Below, piece by piece: positions 52,588 through 60,306 of a DNA stretch of 64,000 bases (its first letter is position 1; each line of letters starts with the position of its first letter). Both the position numbers and the translations under genes were made by a program. The notes beneath the pieces were generated by a model. It ran no database searches, was not told the DNA's origin, and worked only from the letters and a program-made list of their open reading frames with translations. The stretch is from Kribbella italica (GTDB taxonomy: Bacteria > Actinomycetota > Actinomycetes > Propionibacteriales > Kribbellaceae), in NCBI RefSeq assembly GCF_014205135.1, contig NZ_JACHMY010000001.1, forward strand, positions 3,224,001 through 3,288,000, read 5' to 3'.

Positions 52588-53556
52588 CTACGGAGTGACC
52601 GCCCGCAGATACCGTTGCCCGATCACCCGAAGGTGCTCGACCAACGCGTCCGGGGCCGTGACCTCGAAGTCGATGCCGAGCATGCCGATGTACACGGCAA
52701 CGACCTCGAGCGACTCCGCGCCGGTCACCAGCACGCACGTGTGATCGTCGACCGGCTCCACGATCCCTACAGCAGCGTGGATCCGGGCCAGCACCTCCTC
52801 GGCCGACGCGAAGACCGTGATCCTGGCGTGTACCTTCCACCCGGTCGTTGCCACGTCGCGCAGTACGAAGTCGGTGTAGTCGTCGTTCGGCATCGGCCGC
52901 GGCTGGTACCGCCGGCCGATTGCCATCCGCAAGTTCATCCAGTCGACGCGATAGGTGCGCCAGGCCCCTTTCTCGTCGCGCGCGACCAGGTACCAGTACC
53001 GCTGCCAGCTCATCAACCGGTACGGCTCGACCAGGATCGCGAACCCGGGCTCGGAGTCCGGTACGGCGTACTCGAACCGGAGGTAGTGCTCGTCCCGGAT
53101 GGCGGCGGCGATCGTGGTGACCACGACCGGGTCGACCTCCGGATCCGGCACGTTGGAGCCGGTGTTGTCCGGGCCCTTGGTCAGCGTCGTGTGGATCGCG
53201 TTGACCTGCCGCCGGAGCCGGTGCGGCAGGACCTGCTCGAGCTTCGCCAGCGCACGCCCGCTGCTCTCCTCCATCCCGCTGACGCCCGCACCGGTCCGCA
53301 GCCCGACGGCGACCGCGACGGCCTCCTCGTCGTCCAGCAGCAGCGGCGGCATCTTCGCCCCGATCCCGAGCTGGTAGTGCCCGGCCGGACCACGCGTCGC
53401 GTCGATCGGGTACCCGAGCTCGCGCAGCCGGTCGACGTCGTTCCGGATCGTCCGCGTACTGACCTCGAGCCGGCCCGCCAGCTCGGCCCCGGTCCAGGCC
53501 GGCCGGGTCTGCAGCAGCGACAACAAGGACAGCAATCTCGACGACGTCTCACGCAT
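52588..53556 (-). CDS. YafY-type WYL-domain transcriptional regulator
   Basis: A 322-residue regulator. The N-terminal HTH_11 is SSRLLSLLSLLQTRPAWTGAELAGRLEVSTRTIRNDVDRLRELGYPIDA. The WYL domain (about 135-215) includes RYWYLVARDEKGAWRTYRVDWM, and the C-terminal WCX part is after 225. It is divergent from the epoxide hydrolase gene; a palindrome (ATAGGAA-N7-TTCCTAT) lies between their starts, the likely operator. WYL proteins sense nucleotides or nucleic-acid-derived ligands in some cases; signal here unknown. Confidence 0.9.
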   Translation of the reverse strand: MRETSSRLLSLLSLLQTRPAWTGAELAGRLEVSTRTIRNDVDRLRELGYPIDATRGPAGHYQLGIGAKMPPLLLDDEEAVAVAVGLRTGAGVSGMEESSGRALAKLEQVLPHRLRRQVNAIHTTLTKGPDNTGSNVPDPEVDPVVVTTIAAAIRDEHYLRFEYAVPDSEPGFAILVEPYRLMSWQRYWYLVARDEKGAWRTYRVDWMNLRMAIGRRYQPRPMPNDDYTDFVLRDVATTGWKVHARITVFASAEEVLARIHAAVGIVEPVDDHTCVLVTGAESLEVVAVYIGMLGIDFEVTAPDALVEHLRVIGQRYLRAVTP

Positions 53557-53575
53557 GCGGAAAATGATCGCACAA

Positions 53576-53596
53576 ATAGGAATCTAACGTTCCTAT
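53576..53596. promoter_or_regulatory. Palindromic operator between the WYL regulator and epoxide hydrolase genes
   Basis: Perfect 7-base arms ATAGGAA and TTCCTAT around a 7-base spacer, 20 bases from each start codon of the two divergent genes. The sequence is AT-rich against its surroundings. It is probably bound by the WYL protein. Confidence 0.65.
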
Positions 53597-53616
53597 ATGG
53601 CTTCTACGGTAGAGCC

Positions 53617-54753
53617 ATGAACAACAACGAGAACGTCATCCGGCCCTTCACCGTCACGATCGACCAGGCCGACCTGGACGACCTGCAGGCCCGCCTCGCC
53701 AACACCCGGCTGCCCGAGCCGGCGCCGGGTGACAACTGGGACCTCGGCACCCCGAACCACTACCTGCGCGAGACCGTCGACCACTGGCAGAACAGCTTCG
53801 ACTGGCGGGCCCAGGAGGCCCGGATGAACGAGTTCCCGCAGTACCTGACCGAGATCGACGGCCAGACCGTCCACTTCCTGCACGTCCCGTCCGCCGTCGA
53901 GGGCGCGACGCCGCTGCTGCTCATCCACACCTACCCCGGCTCCTTCGTCGACTTCCTCGACCTGATCGGCCCGCTGACCGACCCGGTCGCGTACGGCGGT
54001 TCGGAGGCGGACGCGTTCTCGGTCGTCGTACCGTCGATCCCCGGCTTCGGCTTCAGCACCCCGCTGGTCGAGCGCGGCTGGACGATGGCGCAGGTCGCCA
54101 AGACCTTCGACCAGCTGATGCGGCGGCTCGGCTACGACTCGTACGGAACACACGGCTCCGACGCCGGCGCGATGATCTCCCGCGAACTCGGCCTGCTGAA
54201 CCCTCCCGGCTTCCTCGGCCTGCACGTCCTGCAGCTGTTCTCGTTCCCCAGCGGCGACCCGGCTGAGTTCGAGAAGTTCACCGGTGAGGACTACGCCGCA
54301 GTGGAGCACCTGCAGTGGTTCCAGTCGGTCGGCGGCTACAACGCGATCAACTCCACCCGCCCGCAGACCGTTGCCGTCGGCATCTCCGACTCCCCGGTCG
54401 GCCAGCTGGCCTGGAACGAACTCTTCAACAACTTCGGCAACGGCACCAGCCTGGTCACCACCGACCAGATCCTCACCGAGGTCTCGCTCTACTGGTTCAC
54501 CAACACCTCGGCCGCCGCCGGCCGCTACCACTACGAAGAAGCCAACGCCGGCACCGAACCCGCCCTCAACCACGCCCCCACCGGCGTCGCCGTCTTCGCC
54601 GACGACTTCAAGACCATCCGCCCCCTCGCCGACCGCGACAACCCCAACATCGTCCACTGGACCAACTACCCCGACGGCGGCCACTTCGCCTCCCTCGAAC
54701 GCCCCACCGAACTGGTCGCCGACCTCCGCAAGTTCTTCGCCAACCTCCGCTGA
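53617..54753 (+). CDS. Epoxide hydrolase (EHN-type) family alpha/beta-hydrolase
   Basis: A 378-residue enzyme with the N-terminal EHN domain (RPFTVTIDQADLDDLQARLANTRLPEP, DHWQNSFDWRAQEARMNEFPQYL). The hydrolase core has LLIHTYPGSF (oxyanion loop), THGSDAGAMISREL with the nucleophilic Asp in GSDAG, and YPDGGHFASLE with the catalytic His. Members hydrolyse epoxides or act in polyketide chemistry. The start is ATG 53617, near the end of a shared regulatory spacer. A strong terminator follows at 54769. Confidence 0.88.
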   Translation: MNNNENVIRPFTVTIDQADLDDLQARLANTRLPEPAPGDNWDLGTPNHYLRETVDHWQNSFDWRAQEARMNEFPQYLTEIDGQTVHFLHVPSAVEGATPLLLIHTYPGSFVDFLDLIGPLTDPVAYGGSEADAFSVVVPSIPGFGFSTPLVERGWTMAQVAKTFDQLMRRLGYDSYGTHGSDAGAMISRELGLLNPPGFLGLHVLQLFSFPSGDPAEFEKFTGEDYAAVEHLQWFQSVGGYNAINSTRPQTVAVGISDSPVGQLAWNELFNNFGNGTSLVTTDQILTEVSLYWFTNTSAAAGRYHYEEANAGTEPALNHAPTGVAVFADDFKTIRPLADRDNPNIVHWTNYPDGGHFASLERPTELVADLRKFFANLR

Positions 54754-54768
54754 TCAACCGTCCCGACC

Positions 54769-54790
54769 GGCCGGCCCACTTGGGCCGGCC
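54769..54790 (+). terminator. Hairpin terminator after the epoxide hydrolase gene
   Basis: Perfect 10-bp stem GGCCGGCCCA / TGGGCCGGCC with a 2-base loop (effectively 8 bp and a 6-base loop), extended by outer CGACC / GGTCG pairing. It starts 15 bases after the stop. Confidence 0.8.
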
Positions 54791-54883
54791 TTCGGTCGTA
54801 CGGGGCCTGTGGACAAGTCGCCTCGCGAGCCGCGGATCCCTCCTATCCTGATGCCGACGCTCGACAACTTGGAAGGACCGGCC

Positions 54884-55243
54884 ATGGATTCCGACGAGAC
54901 CCAGCACCTGCTCCCCGGCGGGGATACGGTCTGGGTGCTGTCCACCTCCGCGGCATCGGAGAACCTCGGGAACCTTCTGACCCTATATCGGTCCGGCGAC
55001 ACCGAACCCCTGATCTTCGGGGACGCGGGCCAACCCGAAGGCGTAGTCATCCCCTTCGAGGTCTGGCGCGCGCTCGTCGAGGCCAGCACCGACGAAGAAG
55101 GCTTCGACTCCAGCTACTCCGTTGCGCGCCATCGCCTCAAGAACCCCAGCGGTCCCTCGGTGCCGATCGAAGAAGTGGCCGCCGAACTTGGCTGGGACCT
55201 CGACGAAGACGTCGACGACTCCGAGTTCCGCAAGCCGAAATGA
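54884..55243 (+). CDS. Antitoxin-like partner of the RelE-type toxin
   Basis: A 119-residue acidic protein starting at ATG 54884 behind GGAAGGACC. The first half, TVWVLSTSAASENLGNLLTLYRSGDTEPLIFGDAGQPEGVVIPFEVWRALVE, has the strand-turn-strand-helix pattern of Phd/YefM-type antitoxins. The acidic tail (LDEDVDDSEFRKPK) could wrap the toxin. It precedes and overlaps (ATGA) a RelE-like gene, the standard antitoxin-toxin order. Confidence 0.7.
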   Translation: MDSDETQHLLPGGDTVWVLSTSAASENLGNLLTLYRSGDTEPLIFGDAGQPEGVVIPFEVWRALVEASTDEEGFDSSYSVARHRLKNPSGPSVPIEEVAAELGWDLDEDVDDSEFRKPK

Positions 55244-55860
55244 CGCCGTACCGTCTCCTCCTCAGCCGCGAGGTGCTGCAGCAGTTACGCACCCTCGAAC
55301 GAGCCGCCGCGACTCAGCAGACCGGCGGCCTACGCCACCGCGAGTACCGCGCCCTCCGCGCCGGCCTGCGTGCCATCGCCAACGGCGAGGAGGCGGACTT
55401 CGACGGCAAGCGCCTGGGTTTCATGGCCCACGACCTCAGCGACTGCGCGGAGATCAAGTTGCCGGTGCTTCCAGAGACCCGCGGAAACCACACACTCGGA
55501 CCGTCCCACCGGCTGATCTACCGCGAGTTCGAGGCCGAAGACGGCGGCCCGCCGTACCGCGAAGTCGTCTGCTTCGAGCACCGCGGCCACAACCGCCCCT
55601 TCGACGTCGCCGCCGGCCGCCTACAACGCGCATCAGGGGTCAGACTCCAAACACTCAGCGACCATCGCGCTTCATCGGCCATCGCCCCGATCCGTCAGCC
55701 GCTTCCGCCGGATCTGGCCAGGGCCCTCAAAGGCATCGAAGGCAACCCATCTCCCCGCGGCGCCGCCAGACCTCCAGGATCCGCCCACTCCACCGCACCA
55801 CCAGACTCTGTACGCCGTCCGCCTGAACGCGACCACCCAACCGACCCACCAACTCGCTGA
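55240..55860 (+). CDS. RelE/ParE-superfamily toxin with long C-terminal extension
   Basis: A 206-residue protein. Residues 1-125 fit a RelE-type mRNA interferase: YRLLLSREVLQQLRTLERA, a charged helix pair, then SHRLIYREFEAEDGGPPYREVVCFEHRGHNRPFDVAAGRL, with candidate active-site Arg/His/Glu. Residues 130-206 are a Pro/Arg/Ser-rich tail that is unusual, since RelE toxins are normally 85-130 residues. It overlaps the antitoxin gene by four bases. Confidence 0.68.
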   Translation: MTPYRLLLSREVLQQLRTLERAAATQQTGGLRHREYRALRAGLRAIANGEEADFDGKRLGFMAHDLSDCAEIKLPVLPETRGNHTLGPSHRLIYREFEAEDGGPPYREVVCFEHRGHNRPFDVAAGRLQRASGVRLQTLSDHRASSAIAPIRQPLPPDLARALKGIEGNPSPRGAARPPGSAHSTAPPDSVRRPPERDHPTDPPTR

Positions 55861-55911
55861 CCGCTATCCCGCAGGTGCCGCCGTCCAGACCTGCGAGCTC
55901 CCCCGCGGGTC

Positions 55912-56133
55912 CTACTGCGGCCCCAGCCCCCAAAGCCGCTCATTGGGCAACGGCCGCGAACTCGGCCCGTCCCCGCTCAAGGCCTCGTTCGTCACCCGAA
56001 GCCCCGCGAACCGGCGGGCCATCGCCTTCGCATACCGATCAGCCAGCAGCGGCTCAGCGCAATAGTCCGCAATCACATGCTCGCCAAACCAAACCCGAAC
56101 CCGCCGCCGCACCTTCGCCTCGGGGTTGTCCAC
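55912..56133 (-). CDS. Conserved small protein, paralogue of the gene at 7078-7347
   Basis: A 73-residue protein with RRRVRVWFGEHVIADYCAEPLLADRYAKAMARRFAGLRVTNEAL and RPLPNERLWGL, closely matching the 7078-7347 product. GTG 56133 is chosen because GGAGGAGG precedes it at ideal distance; longer frames are not protein-like. It faces the toxin-antitoxin pair. Function unknown. Confidence 0.65.
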   Translation of the reverse strand: MDNPEAKVRRRVRVWFGEHVIADYCAEPLLADRYAKAMARRFAGLRVTNEALSGDGPSSRPLPNERLWGLGPQ

Positions 56134-56193
56134 GATTCCTCCTCCCACAGGCTCCCTCCAGTGCATCAGCGCCGCTACCTCCGAAGGAGGCCT

Positions 56194-56236
56194 CACCGCT
56201 GTCTGATTCCGGCGTGTCAGGAACCAGACAGCGGTG
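56194..56236 (-). terminator. Hairpin downstream of the SRA endonuclease gene
   Basis: Perfect 12-bp stem CACCGCTGTCTG / CAGACAGCGGTG with a 19-base loop that holds a secondary TTCC/GGAA pair. It lies about 95 bases after the endonuclease stop (56331, minus strand) and before the next minus-strand gene, so it is a likely terminator. Confidence 0.6.
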
Positions 56237-56330
56237 CGCGGTGGGAGCACGCCGGCGACCACGATCTCTTACTCGGTGCGCAGTTGGGCGACGTGCGACC
56301 TTCCGCGAGGGCTAGACGGCCAGCGGGGGT

Positions 56331-57326
56331 TTAGGTGACGGTGACGAAGTCGCCGTCCACCTCACAAACGCAGCGGATGTCTCTAGCAGCCAGGAGGGAG
56401 ACAAGATCTCTTGAGGGCTCACCGGGAAGCAGAACCGCTAACGAGTGAGATTGAGGCACATGACGCGTGTAGTCATACAGTTGACCGATAGCCATCCGTA
56501 CAGCCTCACGCGTTGTAGCAGCCTTCGCTTCATAAAGCGTCTCGTCGCTGAAATCGAAGAGATCAGTATAAAGACTGCGCAACTCTGCAGGCGGCCTCAG
56601 TTCGAAGCGTCCAACTTTATGACCAAGAGATTCCAGGTAGATCCGGAAGCGATCAACCAAGAGCGACTCTCGGCGAGACGCCACTCGTGCACTTTGGGCG
56701 CTCACCTCGAATTCGGTCTCACCCACAACCTCAAGCGGCACACCATCCACCAACAGATCGGGTGTCACAACAGCCGGCAACTGCACCGCCGTCTCCGGCC
56801 GGTTCACCACATCAGGGAACTTGCTTCGATCCTCAGGCCGCCTTAGCACCTGACCCACTGGACGCAGGCGGAAGACAATGACAGACCTCAGAACCTTATC
56901 GACATCAGGCGCCTCGGCTCGCACATACGGAAGAACGGTATCGACCACAAATTCACCGAGGTACCGCTGGACCTTCTCATTCTTGCCTGGAACCTTGCCA
57001 TCCGCTACGAAAACTCGCAGCGCCTTACCGTCCGACAAGTGTCGCTCGACACTACGATTTCCGGCTCGCAGTTTCTGATCCCCGCTACTACCATCTCCCG
57101 TGTAGAGAAAGACGGAATCGTTAGCCCAACCGTCATAGTTATATCCATACCGACTGGCGATCAACGGGTCGGAGTAGATGAAGATATTCGGTGATTTAGC
57201 CGAAGGGTTGATGCCACCCTGAAGTCCGCCGCCATAGATTCGCATTCGCTCCGACCGCGACAGCGTCTGACCGATATCAAGCGACCACTCCGTCAAGGCA
57301 ACTCCTAGGGCAGTAGGACTCAGCAC
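56331..57326 (-). CDS. SRA/YDG-type modification-dependent restriction endonuclease
   Basis: A 331-residue protein. The N-terminal half has the ScoMcrA-type SRA pattern: MRIYGGGLQGGI, YGYNYDGWANDSVFLYTGDG with YDG, GDQKLRAGNRSVERH, YLGEFVV. The C-terminal half, LVDRFRIYLESLGHKVGRF, LFDFSDETLYEAKAATTREAVRMAIGQLYDYTRH, holds a PD-(D/E)XK-like D...E-x-K set. It should cleave DNA with modified bases (type IV restriction), defending against modified phage DNA. Base composition and codons are clearly less GC-rich than neighbours, suggesting transfer. The start is GTG 57326, or TTG 57296 behind TAGGAG. Confidence 0.72.
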   Translation of the reverse strand: MLSPTALGVALTEWSLDIGQTLSRSERMRIYGGGLQGGINPSAKSPNIFIYSDPLIASRYGYNYDGWANDSVFLYTGDGSSGDQKLRAGNRSVERHLSDGKALRVFVADGKVPGKNEKVQRYLGEFVVDTVLPYVRAEAPDVDKVLRSVIVFRLRPVGQVLRRPEDRSKFPDVVNRPETAVQLPAVVTPDLLVDGVPLEVVGETEFEVSAQSARVASRRESLLVDRFRIYLESLGHKVGRFELRPPAELRSLYTDLFDFSDETLYEAKAATTREAVRMAIGQLYDYTRHVPQSHSLAVLLPGEPSRDLVSLLAARDIRCVCEVDGDFVTVT

Positions 57327-57392
57327 TCGCCGTGGTATTTTAACGATATAGGTGACGTCATCAACGGCATCCTCCGCGATCTGCTCACGATT

Positions 57393-57409
57393 GTTACCTA
57401 GCAGGTAAC
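57393..57409. promoter_or_regulatory. Palindrome upstream of the SRA endonuclease gene
   Basis: GTTACCT-AGC-AGGTAAC, a perfect 7-base inverted repeat, 67-83 bases before the endonuclease start in an AT-richer spacer shared with the divergent aldo/keto reductase. Possible operator. Confidence 0.55.
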
Positions 57410-57516
57410 TCAGCAGCCGAACCGAGCTTGCGCAGCACGACTCAGAAGCTCAGCCGATCGGACTGTGCGGATTCTTCTGTTGGAAGTCTGAGCGCCGGGC
57501 GCGCAGGGTGGGTGGT

Positions 57517-58491
57517 ATGGACTTTACTCAGCTTGGGCGGACGGGACTGAAGGTCAGTCGGATCGTGTTGGGGACGATGAACTTCGGGCCTCACACGAGC
57601 GTGGAGGACTCCCACGCGATCATGGATGCGGCGCATGAGAAGGGGATCAACTTCTTCGATACCGCCAACGGGTACGGGCGGGCGATCTACCCGGGGCGGA
57701 CCGAGGAGATTCTTGGCGAGTGGTTCGCGAAGGACCCGGTGAAGCGGCACAAGACGGTGCTGGCGACCAAGGTGTACGGGGACATGGGCGAGGGGTGGCC
57801 CAACGAGGGCAAGCTCTCGGCGCTCAACATCCGGCGCGCGCTCGACGCGAGCCTGAAGCGGCTGCAGACCGACTACATCGATCTGTACCAGTTCCACCAC
57901 GTGGATCGGGACACGCCGTGGGAGGAGATCTGGCAGGCGATCGAGGTCGCGATTCAGCAGGGCAAGATCCTGTACGCCGGGTCGTCGAACTTCGCCGGCT
58001 GGCACATCGCGCAGGCTCAGGCCGCTGCCGAGAAGCGCAACTTCACCGGGCTCGTGAGTGAGCAGTCGATCTACAACCTGATCGTGCGCGACGTGGAGCG
58101 GGAGGTGCTGCCGGCCGCCGAGTACTACGGTCTCGGCGTGATTCCGTGGTCGCCGCTGCAGGGTGGACTGCTGGGCGGCGTGATCCGCAAGGAGAACGAG
58201 GGCGTACGCCGGCTCGAGGGGCGCGCGAAGGAGACTGTCGAGAAGCTGCGGCCGCAGATCGAGGCGTACGAGGACTTCGCGGACGAGCTCGGGACTCAGC
58301 CTGGCGACCTCGCGCTAGCGTGGCTGCTGCACCAGAAGGCGGTCACCGGTCCGATCGTGGGGCCGCGCACGATGGAGCAGCTCGAGTCCGCCGTACGGGC
58401 CGTCGACCTGAAGCTCGATGAGAAGGCACTTGCCCGCCTCGACGAGATCTTCCCGGGCTACAAGACCTCCCCTGAGGACTACGCCTGGTAA
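57517..58491 (+). CDS. Aldo/keto reductase
   Basis: A 324-residue NADPH-dependent oxidoreductase. The motifs are MDFTQLGRTGLKVSRIVLGTMNFG, INFFDTANGYGRAIYPGRTEEILGEWF with catalytic D and Y, VLATKVYGDMG with the K, and LYQFHHVDRDTPWEEIWQAI with the H. The C-terminal NADP-binding GPRTMEQLESAVRAVDLKL closes the barrel. ATG 57517 follows AGGGTGGG. Substrate unknown. An 8-bp repeat tract begins 10 bases past its stop. Confidence 0.9.
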   Translation: MDFTQLGRTGLKVSRIVLGTMNFGPHTSVEDSHAIMDAAHEKGINFFDTANGYGRAIYPGRTEEILGEWFAKDPVKRHKTVLATKVYGDMGEGWPNEGKLSALNIRRALDASLKRLQTDYIDLYQFHHVDRDTPWEEIWQAIEVAIQQGKILYAGSSNFAGWHIAQAQAAAEKRNFTGLVSEQSIYNLIVRDVEREVLPAAEYYGLGVIPWSPLQGGLLGGVIRKENEGVRRLEGRAKETVEKLRPQIEAYEDFADELGTQPGDLALAWLLHQKAVTGPIVGPRTMEQLESAVRAVDLKLDEKALARLDEIFPGYKTSPEDYAW

Positions 58492-58500
58492 AAGCACGAA

Positions 58501-58570
58501 GCCGGTACGCCGGTACGCCGGTACGCCGGTACGCCGGTACGCCGGTACGCCGGTACGCCGGTACGCCGGT
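58501..58570. repeat. Tandem octamer repeat GCCGGTAC
   Basis: Eight perfect copies of GCCGGTAC plus a partial ninth (GCCGGT) over 70 bases, just after the aldo/keto reductase stop and before the end of the convergent LysR gene. Perfect identity suggests recent slippage. It contains the locally abundant GGTACG motif. Confidence 0.9.
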
Positions 58571-58678
58571 GACAGGGCTACTGAATCGGGTCGTTCGCCG
58601 AGGGATCGGGGGGCGGCCCGATTCGGCGTACGGGATTCGCTTTCGCCGACAGGCCCAGACCGCACGGCGTACAGGCTG

Positions 58679-59560
58679 TTACGTGCGAGTGGTTGGGAGC
58701 ATGCCGATCAGCGCGTCGGCGGTGAGGCTGGCGGCGGGGCTGGTGGGGACTGCTACTGAGACCTGCCAGGCCGAGGCGGCGCCGGGGGTGAGGGGGACGG
58801 TTTTGTGGTCGCCTCGTTTGGCGGCGATGCGTTCGGGGACCAGGGCTACGCCCAGGTCGTGGGCTACCAGGGCTAGCAGGGTGTGGACGTCGTTGACCTC
58901 GATGGTGACGGGGTGGGCGACGTTGGCGGCGGCGAAGGCGTGGTCGGAGATCGCGCGGGCGCCCCAGGTGCGGTCGAAGTCGACGAAGGACTCGCCGGCG
59001 AGGTCCTGGAGGGAGACCTCGGGGGCGCCGGAGAGACGGTGGTCGGGGGCGCAGACCAGGACCATGGATTCGGTGGAGAGTGGGCGGAGGTCCAGGCCGT
59101 CTACGGGGTGGCCGGAGGTGGCTACGAAGGCTACGTCGAGTCGGCCGGAGGCCAGTTCGTCGAGCATGGGGGTCGAGCCGGCTTGGCGGACCTCGATTTC
59201 TACGCCGGGGTAGGCGGAGCGGAACTTCGCGAGCAGAGCCGGTACGTCGACCACGCCGAGGCACTGCTCCAGGCCGACGGTCAGGTGCCCGCGGACGAGG
59301 CCCTGGACGGCGGCGACGGCGTCGCGGGCGGCTTCGGCGGCGGCGAGGGTGCGGCGGCCTTCGCAGAGGAGGGCTCGGCCGGCTTCGGTGAGCTCGACGC
59401 TGCGGGTGTTGCGGACGAACAGGGACGCGTGGAGTTCGCGTTCGAGGGCGCGGATGGAGGCGGACAGGCCCGACTGGGAGATCGACATCGCTTCGGCGGC
59501 GCGGGTGAAGTGCTTCTGCTCGGCGACGGCGATGAAGTGTTCCAGGTGGCGAAGCTCCAT
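58679..59560 (-). CDS. LysR-family transcriptional regulator
   Basis: A 293-residue regulator. The N-terminal winged HTH is MELRHLEHFIAVAEQKHFTRAAEAMSISQSGLSASIRALERELHASLFVRNTRSVELTEAG. The effector domain (about 90-290) has the two-lobed periplasmic-binding-type pattern (VRGHLTVGLEQCLGVVDVPALLAKFRSAYPGVEIEV). The likely target is the divergent gene at 59701 or itself. The spacer at 59561-59700 holds GTACGCCGTAC and CGTCGCTC/GAGCGACG repeats, which are only weak candidates. Confidence 0.9.
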   Translation of the reverse strand: MELRHLEHFIAVAEQKHFTRAAEAMSISQSGLSASIRALERELHASLFVRNTRSVELTEAGRALLCEGRRTLAAAEAARDAVAAVQGLVRGHLTVGLEQCLGVVDVPALLAKFRSAYPGVEIEVRQAGSTPMLDELASGRLDVAFVATSGHPVDGLDLRPLSTESMVLVCAPDHRLSGAPEVSLQDLAGESFVDFDRTWGARAISDHAFAAANVAHPVTIEVNDVHTLLALVAHDLGVALVPERIAAKRGDHKTVPLTPGAASAWQVSVAVPTSPAASLTADALIGMLPTTRT

Positions 59561-59700
59561 GACTCAGAACTCTAGTCGATGGATCGGAATGGATTGTCCC
59601 GTCGGCGATTTCACGTTCAATCGTCGCTCCCAGTACGCCGTACAGATGCGCCGTCGAGGCGAGCGACGGTTCGGCGTACCGGGCTCGGTAGGGTGTGCGC

Positions 59701-60117
59701 ATGGCGGATGAGGAGTTTCGGGTTGTTGTCGAGCTCGGCAGCGATGAGCACGGGTTGACGTTCTGGGAGCGGCTGCGGGCGCTCGATCTGGACGACGACG
59801 CGCGGAAGCGGCTCGGGCGGCAGGTGACGGTGACCCGGGACGGGAACCGGATGCTGCTCTACACGCAGACCCTCGAGGACGCCCGCGAGGCGGAGAGCAC
59901 GGTCAAGGAACTCGTCGCCGGGGACAACCTGAGCGCGGAGTACACGGTCACCCGGTGGAACCCGGCCGCGCAGGAGTGGACCGACCCGAGTGCGCCCGAG
60001 GGCGCGCACAGCCCGGCCGAGGACGCGGCGAAGAACGCCGACATGGAAGTCCCGGACCCGCGGTACGTCGTGATGCAGGCGTACAAGCCGGAGTTCCTGC
60101 GCGATCTCGGGCTGTAG
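59701..60117 (+). CDS. Conserved hypothetical protein
   Basis: A 138-residue soluble, charged protein. The first half, RVVVELGSDEHGLTFWERLRALDLDDDARKRLGRQVTVTRDGNRMLLYTQTLEDAREAESTVKELV, looks like a compact ferredoxin-like fold. The tail contains a polar Pro/Glu stretch and RYVVMQAYKPEFLRDLGL. ATG 59701 is preferred over a start two codons upstream. It is divergent from the LysR gene. Function unknown. Confidence 0.65.
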   Translation: MADEEFRVVVELGSDEHGLTFWERLRALDLDDDARKRLGRQVTVTRDGNRMLLYTQTLEDAREAESTVKELVAGDNLSAEYTVTRWNPAAQEWTDPSAPEGAHSPAEDAAKNADMEVPDPRYVVMQAYKPEFLRDLGL

Positions 60118-60306
60118 GCGCCTGAGGCAACCGATTCGTGGGGCGGTCCGGCGCCGATCACAACGGTTCGGTGACGGCGCGGCGAACGGCCGCGCCCACG
60201 GCCCTGCCGGAGTACTAGCGTTCGGCGAGCGAACGCAGTACGGCGAGGCTTCCGCCCCGGAACGGCCCCGTCTGCGACGCTGAAAGTCCTGAGGAGAGGG
60301 GATTTC

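Noticed and set aside
52615..54753. Extended N-terminus for the epoxide hydrolase (712 codons)
   Set aside because: The first 334 codons are antisense to the WYL regulator and not protein-like; the true start is ATG 53617 after the operator.
58501..58570. CRISPR array
   Set aside because: It is a simple 8-bp tandem repeat without spacers, and there are no cas genes in the window.
59622..59668. LysR operator from the CGTCGCTC/GAGCGACG repeats and GTACGCCGTAC
   Set aside because: Arms are short, far apart and rich in the locally common GTAC motif; no T-N11-A site stands out.
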